DNA of 64,000 nucleotides, from positions 2,604,001 through 2,668,000 of the forward strand of contig NZ_CP192511.1 in assembly GCF_050613185.1 (NCBI RefSeq), given 5' to 3'. A program made the position numbers and the translations under genes. The stretch comes from Chelonobacter sp050613185 (GTDB taxonomy: Bacteria; Pseudomonadota; Gammaproteobacteria; Enterobacterales; Pasteurellaceae). Shown here piece after piece: positions 54,072-62,736 of this stretch. Under the pieces are notes generated by a model. That model did not search any database and was not told where the DNA came from. It saw nothing but the letters and a program-made list of their open reading frames with translations. Within the stretch, counting starts at the first letter, position 1; every line of letters begins with the position of its first letter.

Positions 54072-54106
54072 AAAATAAAACTCGCACTTGGCGAGTTTTA
54101 TTTTTT
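54072..54106. terminator. bidirectional terminator between lpxL and ycbL
   Basis: Perfect 14-base arms (AAAATAAAACTCGC and GCGAGTTTTATTTT) around ACTTG, T-rich on both strands, between convergent genes. Confidence 0.9.
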
Positions 54107-54116
54107 GGAAACGAAT

Positions 54117-54749
54117 TTAGCGGGTTAAAAACGGATTACTCTGTTTTTCCAAACCGATTTTGGTTGCCGGACCATGCCCGGCGACAATGATCATCTCGTC
54201 ATTTAATGGAAATAATTTTTCTTGGATTGAGGTCAATAACTGTTGATGATCACCGCGCGGAAAATCGGTACGCCCGATACTGTTGTTAAACAACACATCG
54301 CCGGTAAATCCAATATTCTTCTGATGTTCGATAAAACCGATATGCCCCGGGGTGTGCCCCGGCAAATGCAGCACTTCAAATTGCAGATCGCCGACCGTCA
54401 CAATCTGCCCGGCTTGATTTAACCAGTGATCGGGATAAAACACATCGACTTCGAATAAACCGAAACGGCGTGATTGCTCAGGCAAAGAATCAAATAAAAA
54501 GGTATCGTCAAAGTGCGGTCCGACAATTTCAACTTGAAAATGTTGCTTTAATTTTGCCGCCGCACCGACATGATCCAAATGCCCGTGGGTCAACAGAATT
54601 TTTTGCAGCCGAAGCGCGTTTTCTTCGATAAAACGAATCAACTTATCGGCTTCGCCACCCGGATCGATAATCGCGGCATTTTTCTGTTCGTCCCAAATAA
54701 TCGAACAGTTTTGCTGAAAGGCTGTAACGGGAATAATTTCGACGTTCAT
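54117..54749 (-). CDS. ycbL: metallo-beta-lactamase-fold hydrolase YcbL (glyoxalase II-like)
   Basis: A 210-residue metal hydrolase related to glyoxalase II but lacking its C-terminal helical domain. Metal ligands are visible in LTHGHLDHVGAA, HLPGHTPGH, FTGDVLFNNSIGRTDFPRG and VAGHGPAT. The frame is open 31 codons upstream, overlapping mepK; the ATG at 54749 (MNVEIIPVTAFQQNCSI) fits the family, although its RBS is weak. It follows mepK by 13 bases, the conserved ycbB-ycbK-ycbL order, so it belongs to the murein-related operon context. Confidence 0.9.
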   Translation of the reverse strand: MNVEIIPVTAFQQNCSIIWDEQKNAAIIDPGGEADKLIRFIEENALRLQKILLTHGHLDHVGAAAKLKQHFQVEIVGPHFDDTFLFDSLPEQSRRFGLFEVDVFYPDHWLNQAGQIVTVGDLQFEVLHLPGHTPGHIGFIEHQKNIGFTGDVLFNNSIGRTDFPRGDHQQLLTSIQEKLFPLNDEMIIVAGHGPATKIGLEKQSNPFLTR

Positions 54750-54762
54750 GCGAATACTTGTA

Positions 54763-55323
54763 TCAACTCCCGCGCCAAGTGCGGTTCGGGCCAACATCAA
54801 TATGCACAAAATTACTGCGCGGATAATAACCGACTCCGCCATTATTCAGGCGGGTCGCCGCTTTGCGCACATTTGCCAAAGATACGCCGTCGATACGGAA
54901 GTCAATCGCTTCCCCCCGCATATGGTAGCTGTTTTTTGCCACCCCGCGGCTGCGCGCGCTCATGGCGGCATTAGTCGCCGGCGCACGATAACCGCAGATG
55001 ATTTGGATTTCGGTATTACGCAAACCTAAATTACCTTGAATTTGGTACAGTTTACTGAACAGTCGGGGATCAATACGGTGGACTTTTTGACTGCGGCGAT
55101 CTCTGAGCAGATGATTCAATTTTTTTAAATCGGTGGTGTTGCTGATTTTGCCGTTTGTTAAGGCTGAAGTAAGTCGTTCTCCGGTATTGATATTTCTAAA
55201 AGTCATCACCCTTGGCTTAGGGGTGGAAACGGCTGCCAGCAACTCGGTCGGCAACAGTGTGCCGCCCAGTACAATGCCGCCCAAGGCTAACCACTTACGG
55301 CGCGAGTTATTGATTTCGGTCAT
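54763..55323 (-). CDS. mepK: murein endopeptidase MepK/YcbK (DUF882, M15-like)
   Basis: A 186-residue exported peptidase. The N-terminus SRRKWLALGGIVLGG looks like a twin-arginine signal, cut near residue 31 (LLAAVS). The mature part has the M15A-type zinc motif HMRGEAIDFRI and the second His in FVHIDVG, plus GYRAPATNAAMSARSRGVAKNS. In E. coli MepK cuts meso-DAP to meso-DAP cross-links made by L,D-transpeptidases. That fits its place next to ldtD. Confidence 0.92.
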   Translation of the reverse strand: MTEINNSRRKWLALGGIVLGGTLLPTELLAAVSTPKPRVMTFRNINTGERLTSALTNGKISNTTDLKKLNHLLRDRRSQKVHRIDPRLFSKLYQIQGNLGLRNTEIQIICGYRAPATNAAMSARSRGVAKNSYHMRGEAIDFRIDGVSLANVRKAATRLNNGGVGYYPRSNFVHIDVGPNRTWRGS

Positions 55324-55424
55324 AGTCTTTGAATGAGTAATAAAATAGTGGATTAAATGTGTTTATTCGACGCTAAAAAACCAAACAAGTTCATTTTCTA
55401 GCAAATTTTGCCTAGAAAAACATA

Positions 55425-55452
55425 AAAAAAGCTATTAATCAATAGCTTTTTT
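55425..55452 (-). terminator. terminator of ldtD
   Basis: AAAAAAGCTATT and AATAGCTTTTTT arms with an AATC loop, 35 bases past the ldtD stop; T run on both strands. A second inverted repeat, TTTTCTAG/CTAGAAAA, sits beside it at 55394-55419. Confidence 0.88.
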
Positions 55453-55486
55453 ATAATTTTGCGATATATGCTGCAATTTTGGTGTT

Positions 55487-57250
55487 TTAATTCAGTAATT
55501 GCTTCACATTTCTCCAATTCACATTGGTTTTTGCCAATTTGCGATCATGACCATAAATATCCGGCGCGGTTTGCACTTTGCCGTTATCGACCCATGCGGT
55601 CACATAATACAAATAGACATCATCGCGCTTGCTCAGATTAGCCGATGTGTTTTTTTTGCTGGCAAGCACCTGCCGTTGACGTTCGTTGCTCCAGCCGTTT
55701 TCCTGCAACAATAAAGTCGCCAGTTCATCCGATTTATGCACCCGCACACAACCTGAGCTTAAGGCACGATCATTACGCCCGAATAAGCCTCTGGACGGGG
55801 TATCGTGCAAATAAATCGCGTCGCTACTCGGCATATTGAATTTGTAGTTACCTAAGGCACTGTCGCCACCCGGGGCTTGACGCAATCGGTACGGAAAGTT
55901 TTTCGCCGTCATATTTTCCCAGTCAATGGTGTAAGGATCGATCGTACGTCCTTTGCCATCAATAATGGTGTAGCCCTTGCGGTAGATATAGCTCGGATCT
56001 TGGCGCACTTTCGGGATAATGTCTTGGTTAATATTGCGCACCGGCGCGTTCCATGGCGGATTGACCACCACGTTACTCAAACGGCTTGACATCACCGGCG
56101 TCGGGCGGTCTTTTTTACCGACAATCACTTTAGAATCCAACACCAATTTGCCGTCACGATAATAATGCAGCTTATAGGTCGGGATATTGACGAAAATGCC
56201 GTTGGTTTCGTTTGGCAATACGCTTAAACGCTGCGCGTTAATCGATAATTTATACAGATTACTGGTTAAATTTTGATTTAACAGATTGCGCGTACCGGCA
56301 CCGACAATGCCGTCGGCCGTTAAACCGTTTTGGGCTTGAAATTGTTTCACCGCCGCCAACAATTCATCATCATAAATACTGCCGTTATGTGTTGCAGGTA
56401 AAAAGCCTTTGCCTTTCAAAATGGTCGCCAAATTTTTTACATCCGCTGATTGCATGCCCGGCTTTAACGTTTCGCTCACACTGACCGAACTGGCGATACT
56501 GTCAGGCAAAGAGCGCAAGACTGTTTCAACGGTTTGCTTATAACGCTTGTTATTTGACGCCAATTTTTGTACGAATGCCGCCGTTTGCCCGTCGCCGATC
56601 GCTTGTTTCCAAGCGGCAATTTTGCTTTCGCTTGGCAAAGTTGCTTTATAACCACTGTTGCCATACAGCCATTTGGCTGAGGATCTTTTCAAATTTTCTT
56701 GATAATACAAATAGTTCAGGAAAGCGTCACTCAACAAAATATCGCGCACCATGCCATCATCGCTACGGCTGATTTCCGCTAAGGTATCGGCTGCCGTGTG
56801 GGAAACCCCGCTTAGCACCCACACCACATACTGTTGTAAAAATGATTTTTCCGCCGCTTTATCCGTCCAAATCGGCGCAAATTGGTGATCCGCATACAAA
56901 TCGGCAAGTGCGGATTCAAATTGGACTTCAGTTCCGTTCAACAACTGCTGTAGTTTTTCCTGTGCCGCTTGTTTTGCCGCTAATGCCGCGGCTATTTCTA
57001 CCGCACTTTGGCTGTTTTCGGCCTCTTGCTGTATTGCGACATCAACCGCTTGCAGCGCTTCTTCCCCGACTTGCTGCACCTGAGCAGCCGCTTGTTGCAC
57101 CTCATTATTAACAGGCGCTATGATTTGCTGCGCTTGGGCTTGGGCTTCATCCGATGCCGCACTCTGTTCCGCCACTGCGGAAGTCGCGCAAAGCAGTCCA
57201 CCGATAATCGACAAGCGTAATACTTTGGACATTCCATTGTTATTGAACAT
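55487..57250 (-). CDS. ldtD: L,D-transpeptidase (LdtD/YcbB)
   Basis: Forms 3-3 cross-links in peptidoglycan in the periplasm. The 587-residue precursor has a signal peptide (cut near residue 28, SAVAEQ) and a Gln/Ala-rich spacer (about 28-90). Next come a scaffold domain, a PG_binding_1 domain (LKPGMQSADVKNLATILKGKG, DGIVGAGTRNLL) and the YkuD catalytic domain with HDTPSRGLFGRNDRALSSGCVRVHKSDELA, where the Cys is the nucleophile. The first ATG, with AAAGG at good spacing, was chosen; a second ATG lies six codons later. It heads the ldtD-mepK-ycbL set. Confidence 0.94.
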   Translation of the reverse strand: MFNNNGMSKVLRLSIIGGLLCATSAVAEQSAASDEAQAQAQQIIAPVNNEVQQAAAQVQQVGEEALQAVDVAIQQEAENSQSAVEIAAALAAKQAAQEKLQQLLNGTEVQFESALADLYADHQFAPIWTDKAAEKSFLQQYVVWVLSGVSHTAADTLAEISRSDDGMVRDILLSDAFLNYLYYQENLKRSSAKWLYGNSGYKATLPSESKIAAWKQAIGDGQTAAFVQKLASNNKRYKQTVETVLRSLPDSIASSVSVSETLKPGMQSADVKNLATILKGKGFLPATHNGSIYDDELLAAVKQFQAQNGLTADGIVGAGTRNLLNQNLTSNLYKLSINAQRLSVLPNETNGIFVNIPTYKLHYYRDGKLVLDSKVIVGKKDRPTPVMSSRLSNVVVNPPWNAPVRNINQDIIPKVRQDPSYIYRKGYTIIDGKGRTIDPYTIDWENMTAKNFPYRLRQAPGGDSALGNYKFNMPSSDAIYLHDTPSRGLFGRNDRALSSGCVRVHKSDELATLLLQENGWSNERQRQVLASKKNTSANLSKRDDVYLYYVTAWVDNGKVQTAPDIYGHDRKLAKTNVNWRNVKQLLN

Positions 57251-57415
57251 CTTTTAACCTTTTAATAGAAAAAAATTGGCGTTATTTTAACAAAAATAGA
57301 GAAAGGATTAAATAAAAATTTACCCAATAAAAAACAGAGGGGCCGCACAGACAGATTTCGCAAACTCTGCTAAAATCCGTCTTTCGGAGAATAAAGAAAA
57401 ATAAACAGGCTAATC

Positions 57416-58219
57416 ATGAAATTTGTATCATTTAATATTAACGGACTCAGAGCAAGACCGCTGCAATTGGAAGCGATTGTCGCCAAACATCAGCCCGATG
57501 TGATCGGACTGCAGGAAATCAAGGTTGCGGATGAAGATTTTCCTTATCATTTGGTGGAAAATTTAGGCTATCATGTGTTTCACCATGGGCAGAAAGGCCA
57601 TTACGGCGTTGCATTGCTGTGCAAACAGCAACCGTTAGCGGTGCGGCGCGGCTTTCCCGACGATACCCCGGACGCGCAAAAGCGGATTATTATGGCGGAT
57701 CTGGCAATGGAGAATGGCACGGTAACAGTGATCAACGGCTATTTTCCGCAAGGCGAAAGCCGCAGCCATGAAACCAAATTTCCGGCAAAAGAAAAATTTT
57801 ATGCCGATTTGCAAACCTATTTGGAAAGCCACTTGCCTGCCGAAAATCAGGTCATCATTATGGGCGATATGAACATCAGCCCGACGGACTTAGACATTGG
57901 TATCGGCGAAGAGAATCGCAAACGTTGGCTGCGCACCGGCAAATGCTCGTTTCTGCCGGAAGAGAGAGAATGGTTGCAACGCTTATTGGATTTCGGCGTG
58001 GTTGATACGTTCCGCCATTTAAACCCGAGCGCCGACGATCGTTTCTCTTGGTTTGATTATCGTTCCAAAGGATTTGACGACAACCGTGGCTTGCGCATTG
58101 ATTTGATTCTGGCAAATACCGCACTTGCACAGCGTTGTATCGAAACCGGAATTGATTTGGAGATCAGAGCGATGGAGAAACCGTCGGATCATGCGCCGGT
58201 GTGGGCTTCATTTAAATAA
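57416..58219 (+). CDS. xthA: exodeoxyribonuclease III
   Basis: Apurinic-site endonuclease and 3'-5' exonuclease in base-excision repair. The 267-residue protein has FNINGLRARP, LQEIKVADEDFP with the metal-binding Glu, GHYGVALL, MGDMNISPTDLDIG with the catalytic Asp, and the end SDHAPVWASFK with the catalytic His. It is followed 9 bases later by an HI0040-like gene, matching the H. influenzae order. Confidence 0.97.
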   Translation: MKFVSFNINGLRARPLQLEAIVAKHQPDVIGLQEIKVADEDFPYHLVENLGYHVFHHGQKGHYGVALLCKQQPLAVRRGFPDDTPDAQKRIIMADLAMENGTVTVINGYFPQGESRSHETKFPAKEKFYADLQTYLESHLPAENQVIIMGDMNISPTDLDIGIGEENRKRWLRTGKCSFLPEEREWLQRLLDFGVVDTFRHLNPSADDRFSWFDYRSKGFDDNRGLRIDLILANTALAQRCIETGIDLEIRAMEKPSDHAPVWASFK

Positions 58220-58228
58220 GGCGGAATT

Positions 58229-58999
58229 ATGGTAGCAAAAAACAATTGGCAAACCTACCGTACCGCCCTGAAAGACAAAGAGGCGGTTATTACGGTGAAT
58301 TTGGCAATCGCCGAACAACTGGACGAAAATGCACATTCGTATGTCGTACATTTTTCCCTTCCTTTATCGTTGGGCAGCGATCAAAGCATTACTACGGCAC
58401 AGCACTATTTGGATCAATTTTCACAAACCTTACTGCCGCTAATGGCGCTGAATGACAGTTTGTTTGCCGGTTATATTGTTGCCGATGGTCAAATCACCCT
58501 GTATTTTTACACTAAAGATACCGAGGCATTCACTCGGTCACTGCAACAACTGGATTTCATTCGCAGTAACGGGATTGTTCCGATCAGTCAGGCTGATCCG
58601 AATTGTGATTTATATTACGATTTCCTGCTGCCTTCTCCGCTGGAAATGAAGTTGAATGCCACAGCCGATACCCTGACCTTGTTGCAGCAAGAAGGCGAAG
58701 ATCTGTCAAAACCGCGTCAAATCACACATAAATTCCAGTTTGAACGTGAAGAGATGATGGAGGAATTTATTGATTATTTCTCCCAACAACTTTCTTTTGA
58801 TATTAAATACACCGAAACGCCGGTGCAATATGACGGAGAAAGCGTTTATCTGGTCAACTTGGAACAAGAGGCCAGCTTGGATGATGAGTCTATTTTCAGT
58901 TTAGTGGAGGAGTTTGAACGACAAGCGGCAGAATACGACGGCGAATATAACGGCTGGGAATGCCAGATGTTAAGCAGCAGCGAGAAAGCCGTGCATTAA
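58229..58999 (+). CDS. HI0040-like conserved protein (DUF695 plus RraB-like domain)
   Basis: A 256-residue cytosolic protein found in Pasteurellaceae. The first half (NWQTYRTALKDKEAVITVNLA, ITLYFYTKDTEAFTRSL) resembles DUF695. The second half (about residues 140-256), acidic with EDLSKPRQITHKFQFEREEMMEEF and CQMLSSSEKAVH, looks like an RraB-type domain; RraB inhibits RNase E in E. coli. The link to RNA decay is inference from domain resemblance. It is cotranscribed with xthA. Confidence 0.75.
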   Translation: MVAKNNWQTYRTALKDKEAVITVNLAIAEQLDENAHSYVVHFSLPLSLGSDQSITTAQHYLDQFSQTLLPLMALNDSLFAGYIVADGQITLYFYTKDTEAFTRSLQQLDFIRSNGIVPISQADPNCDLYYDFLLPSPLEMKLNATADTLTLLQQEGEDLSKPRQITHKFQFEREEMMEEFIDYFSQQLSFDIKYTETPVQYDGESVYLVNLEQEASLDDESIFSLVEEFERQAAEYDGEYNGWECQMLSSSEKAVH

Positions 59000-59045
59000 C
59001 GCTTAATCGGGTCTGCCATAGACCCATTTTATTCCGTGCTTAAGC

Positions 59046-59609
59046 TTAATAGCGATAATGTCCGACCATTTTGTATTTAAACAAAATATCTTCTTCCTGT
59101 GTGCCGCGCCCGATATTGTGAATAATTAACGGAATGCCGCCAGCGCTTTTTTTATCCGAGACGATTCCGATATGCGGTGCGTTATTGTCTAAACGCCAAG
59201 TCACAATATCCCCGGCTTGAAAATCAGCCACATCGGTTAACGACCGCAGGTTGGCATGACGTTTAAAATAAACCTCCAAATTAGGCACTCGGCGGTGATC
59301 GATATTACGATCAATCGTTTTTAAACCCCAATTTTTCGGATATTGTTCCCATGCCTTCTTCATATCTTCATGCACTAAGCGCTGCAAATCTTTATCCTGC
59401 CGACGTAAAGCGCGGATCACCACATCGCTGCAAACCCCTTTCGACGGTTCGATATCCCCCATCGGATAAGCCAATTTGCGATAGGCGGAATCATAGGTCA
59501 AGGTGACGCCGATCTGACTGCGGGCATCACGCACCAGTTGTTGCCCGTCTAACGCAGCATAAACGCTCGGAAGCCATAAAAGTGCGGTCAAAAACCATAA
59601 ATAGCGCAT
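59046..59609 (-). CDS. exported DUF1287 protein
   Basis: A 187-residue protein with a signal peptide (about residues 1-18, cut after SVYA) and the DUF1287 domain. Motifs are GVTLTYDSAYRKLAYPMGDIEPSKGVCSDVVIRALRR, AWEQYPKNWGL, DIVTWRLDNNAPHIGIVSDK and LIIHNIGRGTQEEDIL. The conserved Cys in GVCSD and His in PHIGIV and IHNIG suggest an NlpC/P60-like hydrolase fold, possibly acting on peptidoglycan; this is inference. Transcribed alone, upstream of a pykA terminator. Confidence 0.82.
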   Translation of the reverse strand: MRYLWFLTALLWLPSVYAALDGQQLVRDARSQIGVTLTYDSAYRKLAYPMGDIEPSKGVCSDVVIRALRRQDKDLQRLVHEDMKKAWEQYPKNWGLKTIDRNIDHRRVPNLEVYFKRHANLRSLTDVADFQAGDIVTWRLDNNAPHIGIVSDKKSAGGIPLIIHNIGRGTQEEDILFKYKMVGHYRY

Positions 59610-59665
59610 TGTTATCTCCCAAATGAATCGTTTCTCTACATAAAAAGGTGGATAAAAAAGATCAA

Positions 59666-59705
59666 GAAAAAACCTCTCGCTTCGTCATGAAGATCGAGAG
59701 GTTTT
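59666..59705 (-). terminator. terminator of pykA
   Basis: AAAACCTCTCG and CGAGAGGTTTT arms, T run on the minus strand, 23 bases past the pykA stop. Confidence 0.85.
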
Positions 59706-59728
59706 CATTCTTAATCAGCGGTTGCCAA

Positions 59729-61168
59729 TTATTCAACCACTAAAGTACGGCAAGTGTTAGTGCCGCCTTCGGCAAGTTCATCGCCTTGGGTCAACAACAC
59801 TAAATCGCCGGAAACCAAATAACCTTTGTCTTTCAGCAATTCAATCGCGTTTTTCGCACCTTCAACGGTACGGCTGGCTTCTTCACAGTAAACCGGCGTT
59901 ACCCCGCGATACAGTGCCGCCAAGTTCAATGCATGTTGATTACGCGATAAGGCGAAAATCGGCAAACCGGAACTGACGCGTGACATCAAAAGTGCGGTAC
60001 GGCCGGAGCTGGTCATCGCAATAATGGCGCTTACGCCTTTTAAGTGGTTGGCCGCGTACATCGCCGACATCGCAACGGATTCTTCAATGCTGCTGAATAC
60101 CGCGTCCATACGGTGGCGGGACACATTAATGCTTGGCATTTTTTCTGCGCCCAAGCAAACTTTCGCCATTGAAGCAACGGTCTCCGCCGGGTATTGACCC
60201 GCCGCCGTTTCCGCTGACAACATCACCGCATCGGTGCCGTCCAACACCGCATTCGCCACATCCATCACTTCCGCACGGGTTGGCATAGGATTGCTGATCA
60301 TCGATTCCATCATTTGGGTTGCGGTGATCACCACACGGTTCAAGCGGCGTGAACGACGGATCAGTTTCTTCTGAACACCAACCAATTCCGGATCGCCGAT
60401 TTCCACCCCTAAGTCGCCACGCGCCACCATGATCACATCGGAGGCTAAGATCACATCGTCCATCGCTTCATCGGTCGCAACCGCTTCGGCACGTTCCACT
60501 TTGGCGACGATTTTGGCATTCAAACCCGCTTCTTGTGCCAGTTGGCGCGCATAATGCAGATCCGCACCGTTGCGTGGGAAAGAAACCGCCAAATAATCCA
60601 CGCCGATTTTCGCCGCTGTAATAATGTCGGCTTTATCTTTCGGGGTTAACGCATCGGCAGACAAACCGCCGCCCAATTTGTTGATCCCTTTGTTGTTCGA
60701 TAACGGACCGCCGACAGTCACTTCGGTAAACACTTTGTTACCTTCGGTCGATAACACTTTCAATTGCACCCGGCCATCGTCCAGCAACAGAATGTCGCCC
60801 GGCACCACGTCTTTCGGTAATTCTTTATAATCCAAACCAACGCCGTCTTGGTTGCCTTCGCCTTTAGGCAAGTCTGCATCCAAGACGAATTTATCACCGA
60901 TGTTCAGGAAAATTTTGCCGTCTTTAAAGGTCGAAACACGAATTTTAGGCCCCTGCAAATCACCTAAAATCGCCACTTGTTTACCCAATTTTTTCGCGAT
61001 TTCGCGTACTTTATTCGCACGGCCGATATGATCGTCAGGCGTACCATGGGAGAAGTTCATACGAACCACATTCGCACCTGCCGCAATAATTTTCTCTAAG
61101 TTGTTATCACGGTCAGTTGCCGGACCCATTGTACAAACAATTTTCGTTCTTCTCAGTCTTCTTGACAT
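59729..61168 (-). CDS. pykA: pyruvate kinase (PykA type)
   Basis: Last step of glycolysis, from phosphoenolpyruvate to pyruvate with ATP gain. The 479-residue protein matches E. coli PykA throughout: SRRLRRTKIVCTMGPATDRDN, GDLQGPKIRVSTF, the B domain, KIVAKVERAEAV with the catalytic Lys, MVARGDLGVEIGDPELVG and SAETAAGQYPAE. The frame is open 18 codons upstream; the ATG at 61168 has AGAGG seven bases before it and the correct N-terminus. Confidence 0.97.
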   Translation of the reverse strand: MSRRLRRTKIVCTMGPATDRDNNLEKIIAAGANVVRMNFSHGTPDDHIGRANKVREIAKKLGKQVAILGDLQGPKIRVSTFKDGKIFLNIGDKFVLDADLPKGEGNQDGVGLDYKELPKDVVPGDILLLDDGRVQLKVLSTEGNKVFTEVTVGGPLSNNKGINKLGGGLSADALTPKDKADIITAAKIGVDYLAVSFPRNGADLHYARQLAQEAGLNAKIVAKVERAEAVATDEAMDDVILASDVIMVARGDLGVEIGDPELVGVQKKLIRRSRRLNRVVITATQMMESMISNPMPTRAEVMDVANAVLDGTDAVMLSAETAAGQYPAETVASMAKVCLGAEKMPSINVSRHRMDAVFSSIEESVAMSAMYAANHLKGVSAIIAMTSSGRTALLMSRVSSGLPIFALSRNQHALNLAALYRGVTPVYCEEASRTVEGAKNAIELLKDKGYLVSGDLVLLTQGDELAEGGTNTCRTLVVE

Positions 61169-61384
61169 GAACATACCTCTAAAGTATTGGTGATAGGATG
61201 AATAGATGACAGTGGGTGACATCGAATTGAAAATAAAATGACACCGACCGTAAAATTGGCTGTATTATACGCTCAAATTAAATGTAGATCGAGATCACAA
61301 ACTGGAAATTTTTGTTTTGTTTGCCATTACAAACGGTTATCTTATAGGGCAAGGAACGTAATCACATCACAGGATAGAGGTTAT

Positions 61385-61852
61385 ATGCGAATTTTTATTA
61401 TGCGTCACGGAGAAGCCGAGCTGGTTGCACGCAACGATACGCAGCGCAATTTGACCGCGCACGGTATTAAACAAGCGAAACAGCAAGGTGTCTGGCTGAG
61501 TGAAGCGGCAAGTCAGATTGAAAAAGTCATGGTCAGCCCGTATAACCGTGCCCAGCAAACTTATCAGGCTTTAGCCGACACGACACAAACCGCACTTCCC
61601 AATGAAATCGAAACCTGGGACGCCATCACCCCTTATGGCAACAGCCATATTGTCGTGGATTATCTGACCACTTTATGGCAAGACGGCGTAGCCAGCGTTT
61701 TATTGGTTTCTCATTTACCCTTCGTTGAGGATCTGGTCACCGCACTTTGCGGCTCGGCGCAACAAATCGGCTTCAGCACCGGCACCCTCGTCGAAATCGA
61801 ATGGCAAGGCAAAGACGGCGAATTCATTTGCAGTAGCCGACCGGAAGTTTAA
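61385..61852 (+). CDS. sixA: phosphohistidine phosphatase SixA
   Basis: Removes phosphate from phosphohistidine; in E. coli it acts on the nitrogen phosphotransferase protein NPr. The 155-residue protein has the RHG motif (FIMRHGEAE, residues 4-12), a second catalytic His in VSHLPFVEDL and the SPYNRAQQTY segment. The frame is open 49 codons upstream, but the ATG at 61385 follows AGAGG and fits SixA. It is divergent from pykA across about 215 bases. Confidence 0.92.
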   Translation: MRIFIMRHGEAELVARNDTQRNLTAHGIKQAKQQGVWLSEAASQIEKVMVSPYNRAQQTYQALADTTQTALPNEIETWDAITPYGNSHIVVDYLTTLWQDGVASVLLVSHLPFVEDLVTALCGSAQQIGFSTGTLVEIEWQGKDGEFICSSRPEV

Positions 61853-61879
61853 GTAAAACGCAATTTCCTTATAATACAA

Positions 61880-61916
61880 AACCGCACTTTGCTTTCATGA
61901 TAAACAAAGTGCGGTT
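61880..61916. terminator. uptake-signal hairpin between sixA and the ABC operon
   Basis: AACCGCACTTTG and CAAAGTGCGGTT pair over 12 bases around a 13-base loop in the convergent gap. It lacks a long T run, so termination is probable but not sure. Confidence 0.6.
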
Positions 61917-61936
61917 AGACTGCGCATTAGCGTGGG

Positions 61937-62731
61937 TTAACCCAGCAGCAAGCTGTCATCGGTAATTTCTTCACCGCGGGTTTTCTCAAACAGTTGTAGC
62001 AAATCTGGCACATCCATTTTATCGCGGATTTCGCCTTTCACATCCAACACCACTTGCCCTTGGTGCAACATCACCGTGCGTTCGCCGTGATCAAGCGCTT
62101 GGCGCATTGAGTGAGTCACCATCATCACTGTCAGCTTATTTTCTTTAACAATGCGATCAGTCAACTCCATCACAAAAGCGGCGGTTTTCGGATCAAGGGC
62201 GGCGGTGTGTTCGTCTAATAACAGAATATTCGACGGCTGTAACGACGCCATTAATAAGCTGACCGCCTGCCGTTGCCCGCCGGAAAGCAACCCCATGCGG
62301 TCGGTCAGGCGATCTTCCAGACCGAGCTTTAACATCGATAGCTTTTCCCGGAACAGATCGCGCGCGGCTTTATTGGTGAAAAACGATAAACCGCGTTTTC
62401 TGCCGCGGTTATAAGCCAACGCCATATTTTCCTCAATCGTCAGTCCTTCGCAGGTGCCGAGCATCGGATCTTGGAACACGCGTGCCACCGACGCCGCACG
62501 CTGCCATGTGCCTTTACGGGTTACGTCTTTACCATTCAGATAAATTTTACCCGAATCAACCAAGTAATCGCCGCAAATTGCATTTAATAGGGTCGATTTA
62601 CCTGCGCCGTTACTGCCGATAACGGTCACAAACTCCCCTTCGCCAATATCCAACGACAGCCCGCGCAGCACCGGATTTTCAATCGGAGTGCCACGGTTGA
62701 AGGTTATTTTTAAATCATCTAATTTCATCAT
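61937..62731 (-). CDS. ABC transporter ATP-binding protein (COG1101 type)
   Basis: A 264-residue ATPase. Walker A is GSNGAGKSTLLNAI, the signature LLSGGQRQAVSLLMASLQ, Walker B ILLLDEHTAALD and switch His in MMVTHSMRQAL. The Walker B end reads DEH in place of the usual DEP. It belongs to the set found with COG2984 binding proteins and COG4120 permeases, whose substrates include amino acids such as tryptophan in some bacteria. It follows the permease by 5 bases. Confidence 0.88.
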   Translation of the reverse strand: MMKLDDLKITFNRGTPIENPVLRGLSLDIGEGEFVTVIGSNGAGKSTLLNAICGDYLVDSGKIYLNGKDVTRKGTWQRAASVARVFQDPMLGTCEGLTIEENMALAYNRGRKRGLSFFTNKAARDLFREKLSMLKLGLEDRLTDRMGLLSGGQRQAVSLLMASLQPSNILLLDEHTAALDPKTAAFVMELTDRIVKENKLTVMMVTHSMRQALDHGERTVMLHQGQVVLDVKGEIRDKMDVPDLLQLFEKTRGEEITDDSLLLG

Positions 62732-62736
62732 AAGCG

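Noticed and set aside
61238..61384. N-terminal extension of sixA
   Set aside because: The RHG phosphatase motif must lie near the N-terminus, and AGAGG precedes the ATG at 61385.
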